Shown piece by piece: positions 52,711 to 63,963 of a stretch of 64,000 bases of DNA. How positions within the stretch are numbered: the stretch's first letter is position 1; the number at the start of each line of letters is the position of its first letter. Source of the stretch: Bolinopsis microptera (taxonomy: Eukaryota; Ctenophora; Tentaculata; Lobata; Bolinopsidae); the NCBI RefSeq assembly GCF_026151205.1, contig NC_087079.1, forward strand, positions 16,548,945 through 16,612,944, in the 5' to 3' direction. Both the position numbers and the translations under genes were made by a program. The notes below the pieces were generated by a model that made no database searches, was not told the DNA's origin, and saw only the letters and a list, made by a program, of their open reading frames with translations.

Positions 52711-53126
52711 TTGGTGCAATAATCGAATATTTTCTTGGACGTGGTATGTTTATTTTCAACTCCATTTACTTTTATTTTAAGGTTTAAACTTTGAGTATCT
52801 ATTATGTATGTTGTATACTGTTTTCGAACGCATTTATTTTGTTGTTTGCTGATAAAATTGATGAATCTACATTCTCATTATATTTTAAGGGGTAGTTTAG
52901 AACTTAGAATAGAATAGAATGGAATCAAATTTTACACAGCTGAACACAATTGCGACACAATAGATAATCTCCGTTGTTGTCTCAACGAGTACAGTGAGTA
53001 CAAGCAACACGCCCATTATATTTACCAACAACTGAGCAATTATTGCCAAAAATCAAACACATGTCCAAAATTAATAGATTAAAAACGACAATCCCAAAAA
53101 AAGGGTATCCTACGATCAAAACTACT
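52711..53126. other. intergenic stretch
   Basis: Nothing recognisable lies between TMEM147 and the minus-strand secreted-protein gene. Confidence 0.4.
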
Positions 53127-53810
53127 TCAGTTACAGTTGTAGACCATAAGCAGACTCGTAAGATGTATTTTATACTTAATAAAGCTAGACATGATATCCT
53201 CTACATTGTTCAGCTGAGAAACTGGCCTAGTGCCAGCCCCGCACATAGCACGTTCTAGCGCTCTAAGTTTATGAAGGGTCTGACCCGCATGGACCACCAG
53301 TCTCACCCTCTCTGGCAGGGTCACGTGCAAGTTGAAGACCTGAGCAGCAGCGGATTGGTTGTCCAGTATGGTCTCAGCGAACCTGGAGCCCTCTGTTAAC
53401 AGTTCCTCTAGATCTGGAGCAGCTATTGTCAGTAGATGTTCAGTTAGTTCTTTGTAGTTGAGATATCTTTGGAAGCTATTCTGGACTCTTGCTAGTAAAC
53501 CTGTGGTTATAGGGATTTACTTAAATATATATAACTTATAGAGTTGTTCATATTCCTATGCTCTTTCCAATGATTTATGAGATGGCACAATAAGTTTATC
53601 ACAGGACAACTCCGAGTGAGTGGAGATCGTAGGGCTACCAATGGCAATAGGCAATTTACCCCGCCGATAAGAAAACTTACCGCCGATATGTCTCTGCTCT
53701 GCGTTGAGTTCGTGCAGGAAGGTAAGTTTCTGTTCGTTGGAGCAACTGCAAGCCTCGATGTAGGCTACTTTAATCGCTAAAAGAAGGGTAAATGTCCATA
53801 CCCGCACCAT
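53127..53810 (-). CDS. small secreted protein of unknown family, two exons
   Basis: Exon 1 (53681-53810) starts MVRVWTFTLLLAIKVAYIEA, a good signal peptide, followed by CSCSNEQ, and ends at a GTAAGT donor in phase 1. Exon 2 (53127-53500) begins after ATAACCACAG and joins in frame (HIGG-LLARVQNSF), giving about 167 residues. The mature part looks helical (QRYLNYKELTEHLLT, DLEELLTEGSRFAETIL, LPERVRLVVHAGQTLHKL). It has few cysteines, and I recognise no domain. Codon composition is less AT-rich than the flanks, which supports coding. The last 30 residues after MCGAGTR look less coding-like, so a donor near 53220 and a further exon cannot be excluded. Confidence 0.6.
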
Positions 53811-54826
53811 TAAATACTGGATACTAGCCCCGACTAATAATATTAATTAGACTTAGAGACCAGTTATAGAAAATAAGGGGTAATAATATAATGAAAGCCG
53901 TCGAGCTGGCTGCATATATTTATAACCAAAATTAGAAACTTAAAACCATAACATTATAGTAATACTCAGCGTTTAAACTAACGAATGCAGAATGGGATTC
54001 AAGGAAGCGTGTCATGTGCGAAAGTGCATAGTTTTGAAAATGATTTAACTCCTTGCTTGTTCAATTTCATTTAAGATCTGAAATCCGGAATGCGAAAATC
54101 GATGTAATTTTCAGGATCGAATTTTAAATTTTTGTTTACTATGACATGCTGTTTTTCAATTAATTTAGTGTTATAGTGTTATTAAAGCCTAGCTATAAGT
54201 ATACACAGTAAAATAATCAAAGTTCAGGCGATTTAACGTCATAAACGGACGGTTCGCCGTTCGCATGTTAAATAATGCATCCTCTTTCAAAAGTAGAAAG
54301 TAGATAATGATATCATAATATCAGATATCGTCATCTACCAATGATCAATGATATAATTATTATAGTGGTATGTCTATATTTCTTCGAAATCAAAATACTG
54401 CATACTGACCGCAGATAAACAGTAAATAAATGAAACGTTGCCCGAGTCGCGTGGGGTCAGTTCATTTTAAAAGATCGGCCAATAAGATCAGCCAACATTG
54501 ATAATATATCAGATAGTGCAATCAACACTAACAGAAACGTGAGTTTTTTTAGTGCTATCACTCTAAGTCAAATAATTTCTTTTACTCGGTTCCAAGTTCG
54601 ATTCACGCCCTTTTTAAATCTCATCGCTCAACTTTGAACTTTGTCCTCCATTAAAATCCTCAAAAATAGAACCCATTTTCTAATGTTTTCTGGTTATTAT
54701 AACGTCATTTTCTGGTTATTATAACACCATTGACGTATTATATTTATACGTCAATGGTCAAACAGTTGCATTGGATTGAAATCACATGTGAAATAAGTAA
54801 GGGCTCTTACTAATAGTAATACTAAT
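53811..54826. other. intergenic stretch
   Basis: I see no gene. A short direct and inverted AT-rich repeat (TTCTGGTTATTATAAC, GACGTATTATATTTATACGTC) lies at about 54685-54755. Confidence 0.4.
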
Positions 54827-55188
54827 TCGCTCGCGCCCAAAAATTTCACGTGACTTTGGTTTTTATGGTTTTGCAGCCGTAAAAAACAGTTCTACATAAA
54901 ACCTAATCGGAATCCTGCAACTCTAACCCTAACCATAACCCCGAAGCTATCCATAACCCTTACCAGTACCACAACCCTAACCCGCGAGCCCTAAACAATC
55001 GAATTCATGTTTTACTAACCTGTCACGTGACCAAAACGGTTTTTTGCCCATAACTCTCCAGGGAAGCATTTTTACCCTACGTCATGGGGGGGTGATTCGG
55101 AATCAGCGTCCAAAAATACACCGATTCATATAAATTTCATACCCAAAGGGCCTTTTCACAAGAATTTTCTTTAAATTTGGGCGAGCGA
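54827..55188. mobile_element. MITE with TCGCTCGCCCAA-type ends, copy 2
   Basis: It runs from TCGCTCGCGCCCAAAAATTT to AAATTTGGGCGAGCGA, in opposite orientation to 21714-22009. It contains a CCCTAACC-rich block and GCCCTTTTCACAAGAA, which mirrors TTCTTGTGAAAAGGC in copy 1. Confidence 0.8.
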
Positions 55189-56300
55189 TTTATCTCGAGA
55201 TGGTTTCTGATGAGCGGTTTCTAAATGGTCAGCATGGTGACTTTGTTCCTCGTTTTAAACGCACTCAGAACCCAAGCAGCAACTTTACGAGCACGTTCGG
55301 CTATAAGGGTAACGTGGGGGCTCAGCTGAAACCAGCATTAGTCATTACATTCCTTTTCGAGAAAAACCTTACTTTAACACTAACAGTAACAGAGACCACA
55401 TTGTTGAGGTAAGTCTCAGGCATGGCTGGTGGTCAACCCAAAATCCAAATTTCAACAGTTAAGAACCCGAATAATTTGCTAACTTTCGACGCATTAATAT
55501 TTTGGGAAAAGTGCAGTGTGCCGTGGACCTTACAACATCGAATATTTTGAAGAAGTCGTTATAATTGTTGACAATATTGCAACATTTGGTGACCTCCTAC
55601 TCCTAGGCTATGCCTATAGCATATCTGAACACAAATATTTATTCTCTACTTTTTGCCTTCAGGATAGGAAGAGAAACAACTCGGTCGACAAAGTTTACGG
55701 AACATTTTTTTTTTCTCAGTGACACTGCTTGTTAAAGTCTCGGTGACGGGGAATAAATATCATTCTCTCATGATCAGTGTGTAACTGTCCATAATGTAAA
55801 AGTTGTTATCTCACTCTTGTTTACGCTAATATAATGCATTAAATAGGGGAGCAATAACTGGGAGGGAGATAACTATTGTTAATATCTCCCTGGTACTACA
55901 TTTAGGCTGTGATTAACAGGTAAATAGGAGGGAGATAACTATTGTTATCTCCCTGGTCCATCCTTAGTCGCTGAGATGTTGCTAATTATTTTAAAAACAG
56001 AAAGTGCCACAACTTATGTTCTGATAAATATTTTTGCTTCCAAATTTTACAGAATGTCAATAACAAGTAGTCAAACATGTGTGGCAAGTTTTGTGTGAGT
56101 GTGAGCTTCACTGAGCTTATTTGACCAATTTAAAATAATTAGCAACATCTCAGCGACCTGTAACAATTTTAAGAGATAAGGATGTGTCCTCTAGAAAGTT
56201 TGACTCTGGAATGTTATATGTAGTAATATTATCGGTCGTTAATTTCCGATGTAAATGCTGCATTCGCTAGCATCATTTCGTAGATCATCAGAGAATGCAT
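55189..56300. other. intergenic stretch with GAGATAAC-type repeats
   Basis: 55770-55885 (GTAAAAGTTGTTATCTCACT ... GGGAGGGAGATAACTATTGT) is an inverted copy of 58725-58830 and 60940-61040. The GGGAGATAACTATTGTTA motif repeats at about 55930. No gene is seen. Confidence 0.5.
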
Positions 56301-56449
56301 TTACATCACTGCTTATAATGCGATAACAATGAGTTATATCCCTCGCAGGCTCGGGATATAACTCGTTTTATCCAACTCGGCTCCGCGGTGGATAAAACTA
56401 TTTTCACCGTGGTGAAAATAATGTTATTGCATTATAAGCAGTGATGTAA
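56301..56449. repeat. 149-bp cloverleaf of nested inverted repeats
   Basis: The outer arms 56301-56328 and 56422-56449 are complementary at 27 of 28 positions. Between them stand three consecutive hairpins: 56331-56342 with 56353-56364 (12 bp), 56365-56374 with 56389-56398 (10 bp), and 56399-56408 with 56411-56420 (10 bp, 2-base loop). Hairpins 2 and 3 follow hairpin 1 without any gap, and all three stems are perfect. No ORF is present. Confidence 0.88.
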
Positions 56450-56717
56450 CTGCTTATTATTTTATTTTATGATGCACTCTGAAGTACTTATACGACACAC
56501 ATTATAGTTTACATTAGAGAAGATGTTTGTTGGAATACAAAACTTTGTTTGCTAAATAATACAACTTTATTGAGATACGAGGACAACACAATAAAAGAGT
56601 AAGAAGGTATTTTTTAACATTTTGACTTGAATATCTGACTGAATATCTAAAAAGATTGCCAGATATTCAAGTCAAAACGTTTCAAGCATGCTTTTTCAGT
56701 AGATGTGTTCTAGTCCG

Positions 56718-57580
56718 GTCAGTTATGGCAATTTACCTGCATGATAGTAGAGGGCTGATTTTGCGAGCTCTCAAAGGTCTTAAGAACCGAAAAAACTTCG
56801 GAGCCCTAAAATTCAGACTGGGAAAATCGCCCATTTGGCCAAGCCCATTTTTAGTACCAAAATGTCCAGGCACAATTTGAGAGAAATATATATAATGTCA
56901 TTCCTAACATGTTAGGGGTCTAAATCTATGTTTTTTTTGCACGACGAATCGATTGGCAAGGTTCTAAAACACTTATTGTTTTGCAAAAACTAAAGAAATA
57001 GTATTTTACGCGCCAAATTTTTCAGTCGCGATTAATAAAATTGTTCAAAATCGATTTCCTGAAATGTTTGGTATCTTGTATCTAAACCCATGTTTTTTGT
57101 ACGACAGGTCCAATATTGACAAATATTCGCAATGAGCACATTTATCTAAGACTTATGAATCATTATATGCTCTAACATGCTTATTTGTAGAGAAATTGGC
57201 AAAAATCGGTAATTTTGGCTACACCAATACAATTACCAATTTGGTAATTCGTTTTTTCTTTTTATTGCAAATTTTCACGTTGCAATTTTCAAGATGCGGT
57301 TTATGGCTATCGATAGGGCTTAATATGCTATTGTATGGTTTTGATACAATCCTTCAGCACCTGACTTATTTTTTTGCAAAAAATAAGTGTTTTAGAGCTT
57401 TAAGAACCTTGCCAATCGACTGGTCGTGCAAAAAATGGGCGTGGCCAAATTGGCGATTTTCCCAGTCTGAATTTTAGGGCTCCGAAGTTTTTTCGGTTTT
57501 AAAGACCTTTGAGAGCCCCCAAAAAATGTTCAGCCCTCTACTATGATGCAGGTTTTGACCTGATTTTTACCATAACTGAC
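56718..57580. mobile_element. long foldback element, about 860 bp
   Basis: The left arm 56718-57000 and the right arm 57370-57580 are imperfect reverse complements: GTCAGTTATGG with CCATAACTGAC, TAGTAGAGGGCTGA with TCAGCCCTCTACTA, CTTCGGAGCCCTAAAATTCA with TGAATTTTAGGGCTCCGAAG, and TTGGCAAGGTTCTAA with its partner. There is no transposase frame. It is a foldback-type non-autonomous DNA element. Confidence 0.82.
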
Positions 57581-60500
57581 TATAATAAACAACATATTTG
57601 TTGAGTATGAAGCCCCGGCTGATAAGAAGAACGCAGTAAGCGTCTGCAGGAAACAGCTGGTGTTGAACATTATCTTACAATTCGCCGTCTACCGTCTTCA
57701 AACCCGCTTCTCGACTGATAAGAGAGTTGCACTTTTATAATTGAAACATAATAATTTTGTGTATAACTATAATTACATATGTTAACCCTAATTAGTGGTG
57801 ATTTTTGCTAATACTAATTGTTAATTGTATCCAATAACCCTAATTGAGTGTGTTTACTCCTCATTAACATCTTACTATGTATATTTAAAGCGAGACGATA
57901 TATATGGATGGATCCGTACTATTTTACTGACACCACGGCATCAACTTTAACGCGACTTTCCGCAAAAACCGTAAAAGATATACAACTGAAACTTTTTTGA
58001 CTGGGTGTTACCTATCAATAGCTGGCGCTATCTAGCGCCAAAAATAATTGATTACCTTCATCATCGCTTGAGATAGCCATCCAGGAGATTTCACCCGAGA
58101 AACTGTTCTTGAGGTCGATTCCTTTTCGCAGAGTGAACTTTTTGGATGCGGTCTCGTATGTGATACCTCCACAGTCTAGTAGGGGAAGGTGGCATTTAAG
58201 GTGAATTGATATTTTACCAGTGATTTTGCATTCCTTAGTGTATTAAATTTCAAGATAATCGATTAATTTTCTAATTTATCATCAAATTAACTGCAAGTTT
58301 GAACTGACCGGATCGTATGAGACATTCGCTCTGAGCCTTCAGAAGAGTGTCGTATTTGGCGGTTCCTGCGCTGTAGCCGCTCAGATATTTACCAGCGTTC
58401 TTGCTCCAAGTCCCTGGAAGAAAATATTTCCATTACCTCAGGTATTATATAGACAGTTTTTGGGAGTTCCAAATAATTTCTGATTATTCTGATTTCTTGC
58501 GACAAATGATACTGCACTGTTAGGATAAACGACGTTTCAAAGTAACAACTTCGTATTCATGCTCAAATTATTTGTTATATAGTAGTGTTGAATTGGTGTC
58601 AAGACTCAAGAGACTAAAATAATTATTACCTATTCAATTCGCGTTTTTGACACCACTTGGCCGGGGTCCAAATTTTGTAGTATACATAATAAGCAGTTAC
58701 ATCACTGCATATATTATTATAATGTGATAACAATAGTTATCTCCCTCCCAGTTATTGCACCCCTATTTAATGCATTATATTAGCGTAAACAAGAGTGAGA
58801 TAACAACTTTTACATTATGGACAGTTACACACTGATCACGAGAGAATGGTACTTATACCCCACCTAAAAATAGCGCACCTGATTTTGTGTATAATTACAT
58901 ATGTTAACCCTAATTAGTGGTGATTTTTACTAATGCGAATTGTTAATTGTATCCAATAACCCTAATTGAGTGTGTTTACTCCTCATTAACAGATGAACAT
59001 GAAATTGGACTGGTACAGGGGTTTGGAGCCTGTCCTCGCGCTAGACCCATGTTTCTCTACCGATCATGTCACATGACAGCCTACCGCACACAAAAAACAA
59101 TCACTCCAAGTTAATTTTCGAAAGAAACCCGAGTATCTCAAAACCACCAAAAGAGGACTTTCTTATTCACAACGGTTTCAAGAAACGAATTCCTCCGCAA
59201 TCAACACAACCCATCTGGAGTAAAATATTCACACCACACGTCATTACTAAAACTTTGAAATGTAGCTTTAGAGAATATTGGGGGTCCTGTATCAACACTT
59301 CTCGGAAATTAGAATTCTATCGTGACCTAAAATCCAAATTTAACAAAGAGTATTACCTAGACAGTGTCATTAAATATGCAGACCGTGCTAATATCACAAG
59401 ACTGCAGATCAGTGCACATCGACTCGAAATTGAACTTGGCCGATATAATCAAACTTCTCGTGATGAGCGAATATGCTCCTGGTGCAATTTAGTCTTAGCT
59501 TCTGGTATTATTGAGAATGAAGATCACTTCCTTAACCATTGTGATCTTAACGCTGCATCGAGGCGAAAAGTCCTAGACTGTAGACAAGATCCAGTCACTC
59601 ATATCAAATCCAATCAAACCATCTGCGACATCTTATTCTGTTCACACTGTCATCCCTGGAGCAAACGTCCTCAAATTCATCAGCAACAACAGTGAAATCA
59701 TTGAATTAATCACAAACGAAAGTCAAGTCCACCTCACGAGAGTCGTTGCTAGATTTGCCACTACGTGTTTTAACAACCGCAAGAAATTCGTCGACTCTCT
59801 GGCCAATACATGAACACTGAAAATCACTGTACCAGCGCTTTTGTTTCTTTTCGCGCAACAACGAGTGCAAAGTGGCCTGGCTCAATACAAGCATTACAGC
59901 ATTATCAAGGCGACTGTAAACAAAATATTTTTTGTCAAAATCTTTATTTTTCACTTTTAGTTTAAGTTATATTAATATAATAAATTCAAATCTTATGATA
60001 TTGTTATTATCTTAACAGTCACTATTGTAGCTCAAGATTTTAAATTTGTATTCCTTGTATTCCTTGTATTCCTTAACATCTTATTATATTTAAAGCGAGA
60101 CGATATATATGGATATATGGATGGATTCGTACCATTTTACTGACACCACGGCATCAACTTTAACGCGACTTTCCGCAAAAACCGTAAAAGATATACAACT
60201 AAAACTTTTTTGACTGGGTGTTACCTATCAATAGCTGGCGCTATCTAGCGCCAAAAATAATTGGTTACCTTCATCATCGCTTGAGATAGCCATCCAGGAG
60301 ATTTCACCCGAGGAACTGTCCTTGAGGTCGATTCCTTTTCGCAGAGTGAACTTTTTGGATGCGGTCTCGTATGTGATACCTCCACAGTCTAGTAGGAGAA
60401 GGTGGCATTTAAGGTGAATTGATATTTTACCAGTGATTTTGCATATCTTTTGTGTATTAAATTTCAAGATAATCGATTAATTTTCTAATTTATCATCAAA

Positions 60501-63500
60501 TAAACTGCAAGTTTGAACTGACCGGATCGTTTGAGACATTCGCTCTGAGCCTTCAGAAGACTGTCGTATTTGACGGTTCCTGCGCTGTAGCCGCTCAGAT
60601 ATTTACCAGCGTTCTTGCTCCAAGTCCCTGGAAGAAAATATTTCCATTACCTCAGGTATTATATAGACAGTTTTTGGGAGTTCCAAATAATTTCTGATTA
60701 TTCTGATTTCTTGCGACAAATGATACTGCACTGTTAGGATAAACGACGTTTCAAAGTAACAACTTCGTATTCATGCTCAAATTATTTGTTATATAGTAGT
60801 GTTGAATTGGTGTCAAGACTCAAGAGACTAAAATAATTATTACCTATTCAATTCGCGTTTTTGACACCACTTGGCCGGGGTCCAAATTTTGTAGTATACA
60901 TAATAAGCAGTTACATCACTGCATATATTATTATAATGTGATAACAATAGTTATCTCCCTCCCAGTTATTGCACCCCTATTTAATGCATTATATTAGCGT
61001 AAACAAGAGTGAGATAACAACTTTTACATTATGGACAGTTACACACTGATCACGAGAGAATGGTACTTATACCCCACCTAAAAATAGCGCACCTGATTTT
61101 GTGTATAATTACATATGTTAACCCTAATTAGTGGTGATTTTTACTAATGCGAATTGTTAATTGTATCCAATAACCCTAATTGAGTGTGTTTACTCCTCAT
61201 TAACAGATGAACATGAAATTGGACTGGTACAGGGGTTTGGAGCCTGTCCTCGCGCTAGACCCATGTTTCTCTACCGATCATGTCACATGACAGCCTACCG
61301 CACACAAAAAACAATCACTCCAAGTTAATTTTCGAAAGAAACCCGAGTATCTCAAAACCACCAAAAGAGGACTTTCTTATTCACAACGGTTTCAAGAAAC
61401 GAATTCCTCCGCAATCAACACAACCCATCTGGAGTAAAATATTCACACCACACGTCATTACTAAAACTTTGAAATGTAGCTTTAGAGAATATTGGGGGTC
61501 CTGTATCAACACTTCTCGGAAATTAGAATTCTATCGTGACCTAAAATCCAAATTTAACAAAGAGTATTACCTAGACAGTGTCATTAAATATGCAGACCGT
61601 GCTAATATCACAAGACTGCAGATCAGTGCACATCGACTCGAAATTGAACTTGGCCGATATAATCAAACTTCTCGTGATGAGCGAATATGCTCCTGGTGCA
61701 ATTTAGTCTTAGCTTCTGGTATTATTGAGAATGAAGATCACTTCCTTAACCATTGTGATCTTAACGCTGCATCGAGGCGAAAAGTCCTAGACTGTAGACA
61801 AGATCCAGTCACTCATATCAAATCCAATCAAACCATCTGCGACATCTTATTCTGTTCACACTGTCATCCCTGGAGCAAACGTCCTCAAATTCATCAGCAA
61901 CAACAGTGAAATCATTGAATTAATCACAAACGAAAGTCAAGTCCACCTCACGAGAGTCGTTGCTAGATTTGCCACTACGTGTTTTAACAACCGCAAGAAA
62001 TTCGTCGACTCTCTGGCCAATACATGAACACTGAAAATCACTGTACCAGCGCTTTTGTTTCTTTTCGCGCAACAACGAGTGCAAAGTGGCCTGGCTCAAT
62101 ACAAGCATTACAGCATTATCAAGGCGACTGTAAACAAAATATTTTTTGTCAAAATCTTTATTTTTCACTTTTAGTTTAAGTTATATTAATATAATAAATT
62201 CAAATCTTATGATATTGTTATTATCTTAACAGTCACTATTGTAGCTCAAGATTTTAAATTTGTATTCCTTGTATTCCTTGTATTCCTTAACATCTTATTA
62301 TATTTAAAGCGAGACGATATATATGGATATATGGATGGATTCGTACCATTTTACTGACACCACGGCATCAACTTTAACGCGACTTTCCGCAAAAACCGTA
62401 AAAGATATACAACTAAAACTTTTTTGACTGGGTGTTACCTATCAATAGCTGGCGCTATCTAGCGCCAAAAATAATTGGTTACCTTCATCATCGCTTGAGA
62501 TAGCCATCCAGGAGATTTCACCCGAGGAACTGTCCTTGAGGTCGATTCCTTTTCGCAGAGTGAACTTTTTGGATGCGGTCTCGTATGTGATACCTCCACA
62601 GTCTAGTAGGAGAAGGTGGCATTTAAGGTGAATTGATATTTTACCAGTGATTTTGCATATCTTTTGTGTATTAAATTTCAAGATAATCGATTAATTTTCT
62701 AATTTATCATCAAATAAACTGCAAGTTTGAACTGACCGGATCGTTTGAGACATTCGCTCTGAGCCTTCAGAAGACTGTCGTATTTGACGGTTCCTGCGCT
62801 GTAGCCGCTCAGATATTTACCAGCGTTCTTGCTCCAACTCCCTGGAAGAAAATATTTCCATTACCTCAGGCATTATAGCAGGAACCCGTATAACCTTAAA
62901 ATGGTGTCAAGACTCAAAAGACTAAAATAATTATTACCTATTTAATTCGCGTTTTTGACATCACTTGTAGTTGGGGGTCCAAATATTGGGCTCTAAAACA
63001 CAAAATCAGGTGCGCCATTTTTAGGTGGGGTATAATTAGTACCATTATGTAACTCTAATTAGTCAGTCACTAACTCTAATTAGTTAGTCACTAACCCTAA
63101 TTAGTTAGTCACTAACCCTAATTAGTTAGTCACTAACTCTAATTAGTCAGTCACTAACCCTAATTAGTTAGTCACTAACTCTAATTAGTCAGTCACTAAC
63201 TCTAATTAGTCAGTCACTAACTCTAATTAGGTAGTCACTAACTCTAATTAGGTAGTCACTAACTCTAATTAGGTAGTCACTAACTCTAATTAGTTAGTCA
63301 CTAACTGTATATTTTTTATAGGGTACATTTTGTTACTGATTGTACAGTGAAAATCAAAAAGTTGCACATGTGAGGACACGCCCAAATATTTTTAATCTAT
63401 TACAATTGCAAATGAATGGGAAAAGCGAGCGACCGATTTCATTCTCGGTATAATCAATTTGCATTTGCGGACGGTAATTATTCGAATTAATATCATTTCC

Positions 63501-63831
63501 TTTTGCTTGGGAGAGAGAGAGACACTGCATGTTGCGGTCCACTCTACCCATGATTATGGGTTTTGGTCAAATAAATACTGACAAATTTATATATCCTACC
63601 TGGTACGATAAGTTCGTTACACAAGCCAAAGTTGCATGTTTCAATTGCACAGGCATAATCCTTCAAATCGTCCAAAGTATTTTCAAATTCAGATTTTAAT
63701 CCCCTACATTTATCCAATCCTAATGACACATCTGCCGCCTTCATGCATTTATAACTTTTCATATAGCTGAACCTGCTACCCTCATAGAAGGTCGTGGCAA
63801 GAGATGCGCACACGTCTTTTCCGGCCGGACA
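57567..63831 (-). CDS. Ly6-like exon plus three tandem two-exon modules (partial gene)
   Basis: Exon 63600-63831 encodes CPAGKDVC ... YKCMKAADVSLGLDKC ... YACAIETCNFGLCN. The final C-x4-CN and cysteine spacing fit the second half of a Ly6/uPAR three-finger domain; the first half would lie beyond the window. It ends in phase 1. Next come three module copies, each of exon A (105 bp) and exon B (120 bp): 62737-62841 with 62483-62602, 60523-60627 with 60269-60388, and 58309-58413 with 58056-58175. Each encodes about 75 residues (TWSKNAGKYLSGYS ... SECLKRSDCGGITYE ... KFTLRKGIDLKDSSSGEISW) and is phase 1 at both ends, so repeats add in frame. The C-x5-CGGITYE and FTLRKG pattern recalls PAN/apple-like domains, but only tentatively. 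A terminal exon at 57567-57643 is possible but weak. Joining the Ly6 exon to the modules rests on phase and order only. Confidence 0.5.
58992..60072 (+). mobile_element. 5'-truncated LINE inside unit 2
   Basis: TTAACA flanks the insert (58986-58991 and 60073-60078), and unit 1 has the empty site. The frame 59066-59695 (209 residues) has the LINE C-terminal signature RLQISAHRLEIELGRYNQTS, then RICSWCN ... ENEDHFLNHC (C-x2-C, H-x4-C finger). The 3' tail is three copies of TTGTATTCC, as in LINEs that end in short tandem repeats. Confidence 0.88.
61206..62286 (+). mobile_element. same LINE in unit 3 (copied by segmental duplication)
   Basis: Offset by exactly 2214 bp from the copy in unit 2, with the same ORF (61280-61909), the same TTAACA flanks and the same tail. 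It is a product of the tandem duplication, not a second insertion. Confidence 0.92.
63050..63306. repeat. 21-bp tandem repeat with telomere-like CCCTAA
   Basis: About twelve copies of GTCACTAACCCTAATTAGTTA or the variants CTCTAATTAGT and GTCAGTCACT. Related CCCTAATTAGTGG and CCCTAATTGAGTG pieces occur in the module units at about 57785, 58910 and 61120. Confidence 0.9.
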
Positions 63832-63963
63832 CTGAGAAAAGACAATTTTATTATTTACCACCATATTTTCACATATAAATCAATCAATAAACATACATTC
63901 GAATAAATAATACCCAACTAAATTTTGGCCCTAGATGCTTAGATGGTAACATACTATAGGGCC

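Larger units (their letters stand above)
57753..62990. repeat. tandem array of three module units (1.13, 2.21 and about 1.9 kb)
   Basis: Unit 1 spans 57753-58881 (1129 bp) and unit 2 spans 58882-61095 (2214 bp). Unit 3 starts at 61096 and is interrupted near 62875 by loss of about 140 bp. Units 2 and 3 are virtually identical, whereas unit 1 carries scattered substitutions and lacks the LINE insertion present in both others. Confidence 0.92.

Noticed and set aside
57602-57738. Plus-strand frame reading EAPADKKNAVSVCRKQ as a possible exon
   Set aside because: It looks coding-like, but no acceptor and no neighbouring exon on that strand could be found; the minus-strand alternative is equally weak.
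59706-59954. Minus-strand 82-residue frame, also at 61920-62168
   Set aside because: Lies in the LINE 3' region opposite its coding strand, and both copies are identical only through segmental duplication.
63050-63306. Internal telomere (CCCTAA) tract
   Set aside because: CCCTAA occurs once per 21-bp unit inside a larger repeat and alternates with CTCTAA; it is not a telomeric array.
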